Source: Candidatus Methanofastidiosum methylothiophilum
GTDB lineage: Archaea > Methanobacteriota_B > Thermococci > Methanofastidiosales > Methanofastidiosaceae
Direction of reading: 5' to 3'
Length of the DNA stretch: 8,290 nucleotides
NCBI GenBank assembly: GCA_001587675.1
Contig: LNGD01000071.1
Location: forward strand, 1 to 8,290
The notes beneath the pieces were generated by a model. It was not told the DNA's origin. It saw only the letters and a program-made list of their open reading frames with translations, and did no database searches. Shown in pieces: positions 1 through 6,317 of the stretch. Within the stretch, counting starts at the first letter, position 1. The number at the start of each line of letters is the position of its first letter. Made by a program: the position numbers and the translations under genes.

Positions 1-727
1 TGGATCACTATCTTCTGCAGACATTGTGACCTCACTATACTTCCATATAATGAATCACGACCCTAAAAATCCTTCTTGGAGCGGAAGAGACAGATTCATT
101 TTGAGTAAAGGCCACGCATGCCCATCGTTATATGCAGCGCTTGCAGAATCCGGTTACTTTGATGTCAATGAACTAAAGAAACTAAGAAAACCGGAGTGCC
201 TCCTGCAGGGCCATCCATGCACTAAGACCCCCGGTATTGAAATTTCAACAGGTTCTTTGGGCCAGGGACTATCTATAGCAACAGGCATTGCACTTGGTCT
301 CAGACTTGATGGTAGCCAGTCTAGAGTATTTGTAGTACTAGGTGATGGAGAGCTTCAGTCGGGGCAGGTCTGGGAAGCCATGATGGCAGCACCAAACTTT
401 AAGCTTGGAAATCTAACTGCAATCATAGATAGAAACAAGCTCCAAATAGACGGGCCAACTGAAAAGGTAATGGCCTTAGAGCCACTAAAAGACAAACTTC
501 AAGCATTCAACTGGAAAGTATACGAAATAGACGGTCACAACTTCAAAGAGATAATTGACACAATTAATGAAGGGCTTAAGATAACGGATAAACCCAAAGT
601 AATTATCGCTCATACTGTGAAGGGAAAAGGTGTATCCTTTATGGAAAACAATGTTTCATTCCACGGCAAAGCCCCAACAGATGATGAGTTTAAAATTGCA
701 ATGAAGGAGTTGGAGGCGAGTTCATGA
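1..727 (+). CDS. Transketolase, N-terminal (thiamine diphosphate-binding) subunit, 5' partial
   Basis: This is the N-terminal half of a split archaeal-type transketolase. With the C-terminal subunit encoded next, it moves two-carbon ketol units between sugar phosphates in the cytoplasm. The reading frame is open to the left edge (first full codon at position 2, reading [14 protein letters not shown]), so the true start and roughly 35-40 residues lie outside; the GTG at 26 is internal. Visible family marks are SKGHA near the start, the QGHP and [13 protein letters not shown] segments, and the thiamine diphosphate/Mg motif GDGE (nt 341-352). The matching Asn in IDRN follows 28 residues after GDG, the spacing found in E. 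coli transketolase. FHGKAP near the C-terminus is also typical. The stop overlaps the next ATG as ATGA (724-727), so the two subunits are probably translationally coupled. In Methanocaldococcus the split subunits also cluster with the epimerase gene. Identity is secure. Confidence 0.95.
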   Translation, partial: GSLSSADIVTSLYFHIMNHDPKNPSWSGRDRFILSKGHACPSLYAALAESGYFDVNELKKLRKPECLLQGHPCTKTPGIEISTGSLGQGLSIATGIALGLRLDGSQSRVFVVLGDGELQSGQVWEAMMAAPNFKLGNLTAIIDRNKLQIDGPTEKVMALEPLKDKLQAFNWKVYEIDGHNFKEIIDTINEGLKITDKPKVIIAHTVKGKGVSFMENNVSFHGKAPTDDEFKIAMKELEASS

Positions 728-1665
728 CAGGATTTGGGGTTCCAAGAGACGCATACGGTGAGGTGCTCGCCGAACTTGGTGAAAATAGGAAAGATATAGT
801 TGTCCTTGATGCTGATCTATCTTCTTCAACAAAGACTTCCTCATTTGGCAAGAAGTTTCCTGATAGATTTTTCAATATCGGTATAGCTGAGCAAAATATG
901 ATTGGAATATCAGCTGGACTTGCCACAACAGGAAAAACTGTTTTTGCCTCATCATTTGCAATGTTTGCCGTTGGGAGAGTATATGACCAGATAAGGCAAT
1001 CTATAGCTTACCCAAAAATGAATGTTAAGATTGTTGCAACTCATGCAGGTATAACAGTTGGAGAGGACGGTGTGTCACACCAGATGATTGAGGATTTATC
1101 GCTAATGTGTGCGCTCCCCCACATGAAGGTCATAGTGCCTGCCGATACATTTGAAACTAAAAAAACAATTAGGGGAATATCTTTGGAAAAAGGCCCAACA
1201 TATGTGAGACTTGGACGAAGCAAAGTGCCAAACGTCTTTGAAAGTGAAGATGAGATTAAACTAGGGAAAGTATCCCAGTTAGTCGATGGAAATGACGTTA
1301 CAATTATTGCATCTGGTATAATGGTATCTAAATCAATAGAAGCGGCAAAAAAATTGAAGTCTGAAGGTATCTCTGCAGGCGTATTAAATCTAAGCACAAT
1401 TAAACCAATAGATAGAGATGGCATTATCAAAGCTGCAAAAAAGACAGGCTGCGTTGTCACTGCGGAAGAGCATAATATCTATATAGGGATGGGTGCACTT
1501 GTATCTTCAATTCTTTCTGAAGAGTATCCAGTTCCAGTTTTAAGATGTGGAATAAGGGATACATTTGCCCAGAGCGGGGATTATGAGCTTTTGATGAATA
1601 TATATAATCTCACATCAGATGAAATATGTAAATTATCAAAAAAAGTTATAACGATGAAAAAATAA
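724..1665 (+). CDS. Transketolase, C-terminal subunit
   Basis: At 313 residues, this subunit supplies the pyrimidine-binding domain and the C-terminal domain of the split transketolase. The pyrimidine domain spans about residues 5-170 and contains GIAEQNM, whose Glu56 should be the residue that activates thiamine diphosphate. It is followed by [33 protein letters not shown] and a VIVPAD segment, all standard for the family. Residues about 185-300 form the transketolase C-terminal domain, with a conserved [23 protein letters not shown] segment. The ATG at 724 overlaps the previous stop and has a GGAGG site at 712-716, a good distance upstream, so the start is well supported. 1-deoxyxylulose-5-phosphate synthase has a related fold but is a single long chain, so the split architecture and the pentose-phosphate neighbours favour transketolase. 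Confidence 0.95.
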   Translation: MTGFGVPRDAYGEVLAELGENRKDIVVLDADLSSSTKTSSFGKKFPDRFFNIGIAEQNMIGISAGLATTGKTVFASSFAMFAVGRVYDQIRQSIAYPKMNVKIVATHAGITVGEDGVSHQMIEDLSLMCALPHMKVIVPADTFETKKTIRGISLEKGPTYVRLGRSKVPNVFESEDEIKLGKVSQLVDGNDVTIIASGIMVSKSIEAAKKLKSEGISAGVLNLSTIKPIDRDGIIKAAKKTGCVVTAEEHNIYIGMGALVSSILSEEYPVPVLRCGIRDTFAQSGDYELLMNIYNLTSDEICKLSKKVITMKK

Positions 1666-1686
1666 TTATTATTATGGAGAGATAAG

Positions 1687-2340
1687 ATGAAGTTTTTTTT
1701 AGACACAGCAAATATTGACCAGATAAGGGAAGCTGCAAGTCTTGGATTAATTGAAGGAGTAACAACGAATCCATCCCTAATCTCAAAAGAAAAAAAACCT
1801 TTCAAGGAAATTATTCAGGAGATATGTAAAATTGTCGATGGCCCGGTATCTGCCGAAGTCACGTGTCCGGATTCAAAAGGCATGATTGAAGAGGCCATGA
1901 AACTATCTGATATCCACAAAAATGTTGTAATAAAGATTCCAATGACAAAGGATGGCCTAAAATCTGTCAAAGAGCTTTCTAAAGAAGGTATCAAGACCAA
2001 CGTGACTCTTGTATTTTCTGCAACACAGGCATTGCTTGCCGCAAAAGCAGGGGCTTCCTATGTCTCACCATTTGTTGGAAGACTTGACGATATCTCAACT
2101 GACGGGATGAACCTAATTGCTGAAATACTCCAGATTTATAGGAACTACTTCTTTGAAACAGAAGTTATTGTTGCAAGCATAAGACACCCCATTCATGTTC
2201 TGCAAGCTGCACTTGTTGGTGCAGACATAGCAACAGTTCCATATGATGTCCTTATGAAGCTCATAAATCATCCCTTAACTGACATAGGCATAGATAAGTT
2301 CATGTGTGATTGGAAAAAAGTTGAGAACAAGGAGTTTTAA
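1687..2340 (+). CDS. tal: Small (MipB/TalC-type) transaldolase
   Basis: A 217-residue, single-domain TIM-barrel aldolase of the small transaldolase / fructose-6-phosphate aldolase family. It should transfer a dihydroxyacetone unit from sedoheptulose-7-phosphate or fructose-6-phosphate in the pentose phosphate pathway. Family marks are FLDTAN at the N-terminus with the catalytic Asp6, GVTTNPSL (residues 24-31), the Schiff-base Lys83 in VIKIPMT, and NVTLVFS. Two positions separate the subfamilies: E. coli fructose-6-phosphate aldolase has Gln59 and Tyr131, whereas this protein has Glu57 (SAEV) and Phe129 (SPFVGR). That is the transaldolase pattern, so I call transaldolase rather than the aldolase; the functional reading is inference from residues. 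A GGAGA site (1676-1680) precedes the ATG by 6 nt, and the gene lies 21 nt after the transketolase stop, so one transcript is likely. Confidence 0.92.
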   Translation: MKFFLDTANIDQIREAASLGLIEGVTTNPSLISKEKKPFKEIIQEICKIVDGPVSAEVTCPDSKGMIEEAMKLSDIHKNVVIKIPMTKDGLKSVKELSKEGIKTNVTLVFSATQALLAAKAGASYVSPFVGRLDDISTDGMNLIAEILQIYRNYFFETEVIVASIRHPIHVLQAALVGADIATVPYDVLMKLINHPLTDIGIDKFMCDWKKVENKEF

Positions 2341-2343
2341 CTT

Positions 2344-3015
2344 ATGGCAAAGCTTGCACCTTCTATACTTTCTGCCAACTTCTCTAGATTGGGAGAGGAT
2401 ATCAAGGAAGCAGAAAATGCAGGTGCAGACATTATTCACATGGATGTAATGGATGGCCATTTTGTACCAAATATCACAATAGGCCCTCTTGTAGTTGAAG
2501 CTGTCTCAAAGGTTACAAAGCTGCCCCTGGACGTCCATCTCATGATTGAAAACCCTTCAGACTATGTTGAAATGTTTTTTAAGTCTTTAGAAAGTGGAAA
2601 AAGGAATACTTCTCTAGACTATATATCTTTTCACATTGAAGCATCATACCACCCACACAGATTACTGAATAAAATTAAGGAGTTTGGAGTTAAATCAGGA
2701 ATTGCTTTGAATCCTTCAACACCCATAAACACTATAACTCATCTTTTAGATTCAATGGACCTCCTAGTTTTGATGACTGTTAACCCCGGATTTGGGGGAC
2801 AGAGTTTCATAGAATCCATGCTTCCTAAAATAAAAGAGGCAAAGGAGTTATTGAAGGGGCATGACATTGAGATATTAGTTGACGGTGGAGTAACAGAAAA
2901 AAATATTAAAAAAATTAGAGACGCAGGTGCAGATATACTTGTTGCAGGGTCTTCAGTCTTTAATGAGCGGGACAGCATCAAAAATAATATTACTCGACTA
3001 AAGGCTCTGGTCTAG
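2344..3015 (+). CDS. rpe: Ribulose-phosphate 3-epimerase
   Basis: A 223-residue TIM-barrel enzyme that interconverts ribulose-5-phosphate and xylulose-5-phosphate, the acceptor/donor link to transketolase. The N-terminus LAPSILSANF carries the substrate Ser. The metal ligands are all visible: His32 and Asp34 in IHMDVMDGHFVPN, His65 in DVHLMI, and Asp180 in LVDGGV. Asp34 and Asp180 are also the acid/base pair. MTVNPGFGGQ (residues 144-153) and AGSSVF are the phosphate-site segments. Compared with typical members there is a small extra stretch of about eight residues (near residues 80-91, SLESGKRNTSLD) before YISFHIEA, probably a surface loop. A GGAG site inside the end of the transaldolase gene (2331-2334) serves the ATG, only 3 nt after the transaldolase stop. 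The last 26 nt overlap the convergent gene on the opposite strand. Confidence 0.96.
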   Translation: MAKLAPSILSANFSRLGEDIKEAENAGADIIHMDVMDGHFVPNITIGPLVVEAVSKVTKLPLDVHLMIENPSDYVEMFFKSLESGKRNTSLDYISFHIEASYHPHRLLNKIKEFGVKSGIALNPSTPINTITHLLDSMDLLVLMTVNPGFGGQSFIESMLPKIKEAKELLKGHDIEILVDGGVTEKNIKKIRDAGADILVAGSSVFNERDSIKNNITRLKALV

Positions 3016-3448
3016 AAAGCTCATACTCTAGAAGTTCTTTTACCTTTTCTTTGTTTCTGGCTATTTTTAATATTTCAACGCATAGCTTCCTTTTTAGAGC
3101 AAAATACTTCTCAAAGGCCTCTTCATCTTTATATTTTTTCGATAGAGCTATATCTCTTCCACCCATGCAGCCGTTTCTCCTCATGCAGCAGTAAGACAGT
3201 GATTTAAAGCAGACAAGTTCACTATCCCAGTCGTGCTCTTTTGAGAATTTATCTTTTATCTCGATGTATTCTTCCTTCGTTATTCCAAGTTCTTCTAAGG
3301 CTTTAGGAAGGCCGCATTTGAATGAAAATGTTAGGGGGTATCCAGGATGGCAGCAGAATGCAATTGCTCTTAAGTCTCCACCATAGCATATTGGAACGGG
3401 TGCAAACTTCCATCCAGGAACCATTCTAGTGTTGTTTGGATTTATCAT
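2990..3448 (-). CDS. Cys-rich protein resembling methanogenesis marker 9 (COG4008-like)
   Basis: A 152-residue cytoplasmic protein with no signal peptide or membrane segment. It has eight cysteines within about 74 residues in two similar sets. C21, the FCC pair C32/C33 and C45 are followed by ALEELGITKEEYIEIKDKF. C80, the YCC pair C87/C88 and C94 are followed by a similar helical stretch with YFALKRKL. A further Cys123 lies downstream. From memory, methanogenesis marker domain 9 has an eight-Cys core with two aromatic-Cys-Cys motifs and is restricted to methanogens; it has been suggested to bind metal, with function unknown. I assign that family from the pattern, not from a search. The reading frame extends to a GTG at 3499, but the TATA box (3471-3478) predicts transcription starting near 3448, exactly the ATG chosen. 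An ATG at 3424 is an alternative. Neither has a Shine-Dalgarno site. Confidence 0.7.
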   Translation of the reverse strand: MINPNNTRMVPGWKFAPVPICYGGDLRAIAFCCHPGYPLTFSFKCGLPKALEELGITKEEYIEIKDKFSKEHDWDSELVCFKSLSYCCMRRNGCMGGRDIALSKKYKDEEAFEKYFALKRKLCVEILKIARNKEKVKELLEYELSRPEPLVE

Positions 3449-3470
3449 TGAAAGAACGGTTCTTAAGAAG

Positions 3471-3478
3471 TTTATAAA
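3471..3478 (-). promoter_or_regulatory. TATA box of the marker 9-like gene, predicting a leaderless start
   Basis: TTTATAAA (identical on both strands) lies so that its centre is about 27 bp from the ATG whose first base is 3448. Archaeal transcription normally starts about that far downstream, so the mRNA would begin at or next to the AUG. No Shine-Dalgarno sequence precedes that ATG, which fits a leaderless transcript. Confidence 0.55.
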
Positions 3479-3489
3479 GATTATTATAA

Positions 3490-3520
3490 TAAAAAACACA
3501 ATAATAAAATAAAAAAATAA
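3490..3520 (-). terminator. T-tract terminator after the bactofilin-like gene
   Basis: On the minus strand, directly after the stop of the bactofilin-like gene, there are runs of T (seven, four and then six T separated by short A/G interruptions). This is the usual form of an archaeal intrinsic terminator. It lies just upstream of the TATA box of the marker 9-like gene, separating the two transcription units. Confidence 0.5.
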
Positions 3521-3524
3521 ATAT

Positions 3525-4580
3525 TTAATTTTTAGCCGTTATTGTCTTCCAGTTGTTTTTTACAGCATAGAAGATTGACCCAAATCCAAGGCTTACTACT
3601 ACAAGTCCAACAATAAAGCCAAGTATTGGGATCATCTTTAGGATTATTATTATGGCAAATCCTATTATAAAGATCCCAAGCTCTCCTGTCTTGAAATTCA
3701 ATCTCTTTGTAACAAAGTTACCTGTGCAGTAGGAAACGACAAGTCCTGATATCATAAGAGCCATTATGAAGAACATTCCAAGAATTAATGCAAGCGGAAG
3801 TCCTATCATTGTGACTGCAAGTATTATCAGTCCGATTATGGCGCCGATTATCAAGAAGAATCCGACAACTGTCTTTATGATGTAATCCTTTTCTACTTCT
3901 TTCTCAAGACCAAAGAATAGTTTTGGGAAGAGTTTTATGAAGATAATTCCTAGGATTAGTATTCCAAGAGTTGTAAGTATGGACAATACTGTGAAGAAAG
4001 ATTTTATTCCTTTAGAGAAGTCTTGAAATGCTGTACTCTTCTTATAATTGAATGAGCCTACGTTACCCTTCTCGATTAACTGCTCTGCAGAAAGATTTAA
4101 TTCACCTAGGATTGTCCCTTGATTTTCAAATCCACCTGTTGATATGTATGCATATCTTTGAACAGTTGAAGTTGGATAAATCTTTACATTTCCTGATACA
4201 GCAATTATTTTATCTGTATTTCCTTTTATTGCTAAATCTCCACAACCTGCTATTATCTTTCCGGTATTTCCAGAAATAGTTGCCTGACCTGCACCGACAA
4301 TAAGTCCGCCAATAACATTTCCGTTTATAGTGACATTTCCTCCGGCAATGTATGCATCCCCAGTTACATTACCGTTCACTAGTACTTCTCCGGCACCGGC
4401 AAATAGGTCACCGTTAATATTTCCATTAATAATGACTTTGTCGCCTGAAATAAAAAGGTCATCATTAACATCATTTTCAATTGTAACGACCTTTTGAGTT
4501 TCGTCGTTTATAGTTTGTGCGGCATATATACCAGGCAATAACAGTGCAAAGACCAATAGTATTATAAGTAGTTTTTTCAT
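3525..4580 (-). CDS. Bactofilin-like beta-repeat protein with multi-pass membrane domain
   Basis: At 351 residues, this protein opens with a signal peptide (residues 1-20, KK then a long hydrophobic run, likely cleavage after IYA). Residues about 40-165 form a repeat domain in which NGN- or SGN-type turns recur about every 17 residues (near 52, 69, 86, 103, 119), as in bactofilin/polymer-forming right-handed beta-helices. Residues about 195-342 hold four or five hydrophobic helices (about 196-218, 234-256, 260-285, 301-317, 318-340) separated by short Lys-rich loops. The repeat part should therefore sit outside the membrane and could assemble with copies of itself. This is an inference; the biological role is unknown. 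Start support: a GGCGAT site just upstream of the ATG and a TATA box at 4611-4618. The neighbouring marker 9-like gene on the same strand has its own promoter, so I do not infer a shared operon. Confidence 0.75.
   Translation of the reverse strand: MKKLLIILLVFALLLPGIYAAQTINDETQKVVTIENDVNDDLFISGDKVIINGNINGDLFAGAGEVLVNGNVTGDAYIAGGNVTINGNVIGGLIVGAGQATISGNTGKIIAGCGDLAIKGNTDKIIAVSGNVKIYPTSTVQRYAYISTGGFENQGTILGELNLSAEQLIEKGNVGSFNYKKSTAFQDFSKGIKSFFTVLSILTTLGILILGIIFIKLFPKLFFGLEKEVEKDYIIKTVVGFFLIIGAIIGLIILAVTMIGLPLALILGMFFIMALMISGLVVSYCTGNFVTKRLNFKTGELGIFIIGFAIIIILKMIPILGFIVGLVVVSLGFGSIFYAVKNNWKTITAKN
4173..4439 (-). repeat. About 17-residue (51-nt) tandem protein repeat
   Basis: Within the bactofilin-like gene, residues 48-136 consist of five to six imperfect units of about 17 residues. 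Each has the form V/I-x-I/V-N/S-G-N-(V/I/T)-x-G-(D/G/K) followed by a short hydrophobic strand and A-G-(A/G)-(G/C). The period is 17 for the first four units and shortens to about 15-16 in the last ones. The repetition is clear at protein level; at DNA level the units are diverged, so it is an old duplication rather than a recent expansion. Confidence 0.7.
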
Positions 4581-4610
4581 TTTATCGCCAGCTAATAACG
4601 ATGAATCATA

Positions 4611-4618
4611 TTTATATA
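4611..4618 (-). promoter_or_regulatory. TATA box of the bactofilin-like gene
   Basis: On the minus strand this reads TATATAAA, about 34 nt before the ATG at 4580. Transcription would start near 4588, leaving a short leader that still contains most of the GGCGAT ribosome site at 4584-4589. The box match is good; the start site is an estimate from usual archaeal spacing. Confidence 0.5.
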
Positions 4619-4724
4619 CTTTGCTTTATATTCTCTCTATTATTTATTATTTTCAATAGAAAAATAGTAACTGTAAAATTAGGGTATTAGTTAAATAAAA
4701 GATTTTTTTTCTTTAATATAAAAA
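4619..4724. other. AT-rich spacer with no recognisable gene
   Basis: Between the promoter of the bactofilin-like gene and the end of the HepT relic there are about 100 very AT-rich bases. They include a run of eight T on the + strand near 4703-4710. I see no open reading frame, RNA gene or clear repeat here. Confidence 0.6.
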
Positions 4725-5071
4725 TTATTTGAGATCTTCATTTATTTTTTCAATTTGCTTTTTTAATTCTGGAATTCTAAACTTTATAGTTTCCCAAACA
4801 ATTCCCAAGTCAACTCCAAAATATGCATGAATTAATCTGTCTCTCATTCTAGTAGGGTCTTTCCAATTTATATCAGGATATCTATTCTTGAAAGTTTTAG
4901 AAATATTCTTAGTTGCTTCTCCAATTATATCTAAATTTCAAATAACTGCATCTATTGATTTCAAGTCACAAATAAATTCTTCATAATCAATATCTTGGAT
5001 ATAATTTTAAATTTTATAGATAGCATCTAGTATATCGTCAATATAGAGTTTTTCGTCTCTAAGAGAGTCAT
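4725..5071 (-). pseudogene. Decayed HepT / DUF86 (HEPN) toxin gene
   Basis: Reading the minus strand in one frame from 5069 to 4725 gives a full-length HepT-like protein: SLRDEKLYIDDILDAIYKI, stop, then NYIQDIDYEEF...SIDAVI, stop, then NLDIIGEATKNISKTF...DPTRMRDRLIHAYFGVDLGIVWETI...LKKQIEKINEDLK. The first stop is TAA at 5007-5009 and the second is TGA at 4938-4940. The obvious ATG (5069-5071) is out of frame with the rest by one base. The HEPN motif R-x4-H-x-Y (RDRLIHAY) is intact. HepT is the RNase toxin of HepT/MntA systems, normally neutralised by a nucleotidyltransferase (MNT) antitoxin that adenylylates the motif Tyr. No MNT gene is recognisable next to it; the 16-codon reading frame just upstream (5110-5160) is too short to assign. 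Three separate lesions argue for a true pseudogene rather than one sequencing error. Codon and base use match the AT-rich flanks. Confidence 0.82.
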
Positions 5072-5191
5072 ATAAAAAATTAACTAATAATGTTATAGTT
5101 ATCTTATAATTAGTTTTTCTTTTCCCTTATTAAAAAATCTCCCAACTTCATTGACATCATGTGATAATTTATTATTCAACTAATCAAAACC

Positions 5192-5199
5192 TTTATAAG
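5192..5199 (+). promoter_or_regulatory. TATA box of the ZnuA-like gene
   Basis: TTTATAAG preceded by an A-rich BRE-like stretch (CAAAACC). The expected transcription start is near 5222. This matters for the gene start: the in-frame GTG at 5161 lies upstream of the promoter and cannot be on the mRNA, so translation must begin further down. Confidence 0.55.
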
Positions 5200-5249
5200 A
5201 CATATATTACTTTCAATAGTAACACGGATTTAATATTCGTAATACCAAA

Positions 5250-5258
5250 GGAGGCGAT
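5250..5258 (+). promoter_or_regulatory. Strong Shine-Dalgarno site positioning an ATA start codon
   Basis: GGAGGCGAT closely matches the archaeal anti-Shine-Dalgarno complement. Four bases (TATC) separate it from ATA at 5263. The lipoprotein gene at 6318 has the same layout, GAGGTGAT plus four bases and then ATG. The geometry therefore points to ATA, or a lost ATG at this position, as the start of the ZnuA-like protein. Confidence 0.65.
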
Positions 5259-5262
5259 TATC

Positions 5263-6222
5263 ATAAAAAAAATTATAGTTTCGATTTTCGTTTTAGCATT
5301 GATACTTTCTGCAATGCCAACTTTTTCATCGGCTGAAAAAATAAAAGTTATTTGCACGACTACAACAATGAAATACTTCGTTCAGGAAGTAGGTGGCAAC
5401 AGGGTAGATGCGATAGCCCTAGTCCAGCCCGGTATATGTCCTGATCACTTTGACGTAAGGCCAAGCGTTGTATCGGAAATAAACAATGCATCAATGGTAG
5501 TGTATCATGGGATTGAGCCATGGCTAGAAGATCTTATTAATGCGTCTGAGAATAAAAACGTTAAAAAACTTCTTTTAAACGGACCATGGGGAACACCTGA
5601 ACTTGCCAAGGGAAAAATAAATTCTATAAAAGATGCACTTATTGAAATAGACCCAAAAAATAAATCATTTTACGAAAAAAATGCCGCTGACATATCTAAA
5701 GAGCTTGACGCACTAAACCAGGAAATTAAGGCCAAAGCAACTGAGCTCCAAACTTCACAGTACAAGGCAATAGTTATGGCATGGCAGAAACCATTTTCTG
5801 AATGGATGGGATTGCAGGTAGTCCAAGTATATCAGCCACCCGAAACACTCTCAGCGCAGGATGTTGAAAATCTGGTGAAGAAAGGGAAGGATGAGGGGGT
5901 AACCTTTGTAATTGATAATCTTCAGAGCGGTACAACTCTTGGAGGCCAGATGGCAGAAGAAATAGGGGGAAGGCATATAGTATTTTCCAATTTCCCAGAA
6001 GCAATACCTGGAACTGACACAATCTCTGAAATGATACAGTACAACGCTAATGAGCTTTTCAATTCCATTGAAGAAGTCCAAACAGAGTCAAAAGAAATTG
6101 CCGAACTAAAATCAGAAATATCCTCTCTTTCAAATAGACTTGTTATCTTCCAAGGATTATCCATAGTCTTCTTAATAATTTCAATAGCATTGGGTGCAAT
6201 GATTTACAAGAGAAAGGATTAA
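5263..6222 (+). CDS. ZnuA/TroA-type metal (or other ligand) binding protein, C-terminally membrane anchored
   Basis: Counted from the ATA at 5263, this is a 319-residue exported solute-binding protein of the ZnuA/TroA fold. Residues 1-24 form a signal peptide (IKK, hydrophobic core, likely cleavage after SSA). The first lobe has TTTTMKYFVQEVGGNRV, LVQPG, CPDHFDVRPS and VVYHGIEPWL, matching the family landmarks. The segment IDPKNKSFYEKNAADISKEL matches the linker helix. His62 (PDHFD) fits the first metal ligand and Asp252 (GTDT) may be the last. The usual DPHxWLDP His is absent, and the HdAF region reads AWQKPF, so two standard ligands are missing. Residues about 269-293 look like a short coiled coil, and 293-313 is a C-terminal membrane helix ending YKRKD, which should tether the domain outside. 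No permease or ATPase gene is adjacent. Zinc binding is therefore doubtful. The frame is open upstream to GTG 5161, which I reject because it precedes the promoter and would bury the signal peptide. Confidence 0.8.
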   Translation: MKKIIVSIFVLALILSAMPTFSSAEKIKVICTTTTMKYFVQEVGGNRVDAIALVQPGICPDHFDVRPSVVSEINNASMVVYHGIEPWLEDLINASENKNVKKLLLNGPWGTPELAKGKINSIKDALIEIDPKNKSFYEKNAADISKELDALNQEIKAKATELQTSQYKAIVMAWQKPFSEWMGLQVVQVYQPPETLSAQDVENLVKKGKDEGVTFVIDNLQSGTTLGGQMAEEIGGRHIVFSNFPEAIPGTDTISEMIQYNANELFNSIEEVQTESKEIAELKSEISSLSNRLVIFQGLSIVFLIISIALGAMIYKRKD

Positions 6223-6236
6223 TTTTTTTCTTTTTT
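6223..6236 (+). terminator. T-tract terminator after the ZnuA-like gene
   Basis: Directly after the TAA stop comes T7-C-T6, a typical archaeal oligo-T terminator. It separates this gene from the lipoprotein gene, which has its own TATA box. Confidence 0.6.
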
Positions 6237-6274
6237 ATATATAACTTCAATATATATTAAACCTTATAATAATA

Positions 6275-6282
6275 TTTATATA
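6275..6282 (+). promoter_or_regulatory. TATA box of the small lipoprotein gene
   Basis: TTTATATA within an AT-rich stretch, about 39 nt before the ATG at 6318. The expected transcription start near 6304-6306 would just retain the GAGGTGAT ribosome site (6306-6313). Confidence 0.45.
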
Positions 6283-6317
6283 TTTTTTTAAAATTTGTTT
6301 AATTAGAGGTGATATAT

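Noticed and set aside
1041..1460. Long reverse-strand reading frame opposite the transketolase C-terminal subunit.
   Set aside because: It is a shadow of a well-conserved gene; its translation is rich in Ser/Pro/Ile with no family features or start signals.
3449..3499. 17-residue extension of the marker 9-like protein from a GTG at 3499.
   Set aside because: The TATA box and T-tract terminator lie inside it, and its sequence is a low-complexity Ile/Phe run from AT-rich spacer.
4938..5009. Possible recoding (selenocysteine or other) at the in-frame TGA and TAA of the HepT gene.
   Set aside because: Two different stop codons plus a start-frame lesion, at positions where HepT proteins have ordinary residues, fit decay better than recoding.
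5110..5160. Short minus-strand frame (MMSMKLGDFLIREKKN) upstream of the HepT relic, considered as an antitoxin remnant.
   Set aside because: Only 16 codons with no nucleotidyltransferase motif; there is not enough to call it a gene.
5161..5262. 34-codon N-terminal extension of the ZnuA-like protein from GTG 5161.
   Set aside because: It lies upstream of or across the TATA box, has no ribosome site, and would put a polar-aromatic stretch before an obvious signal peptide.
5774..6164. Three overlapping reverse reading frames opposite the ZnuA-like gene.
   Set aside because: All three are antisense to clearly conserved binding-protein sequence and show no promoter, ribosome site or motif.
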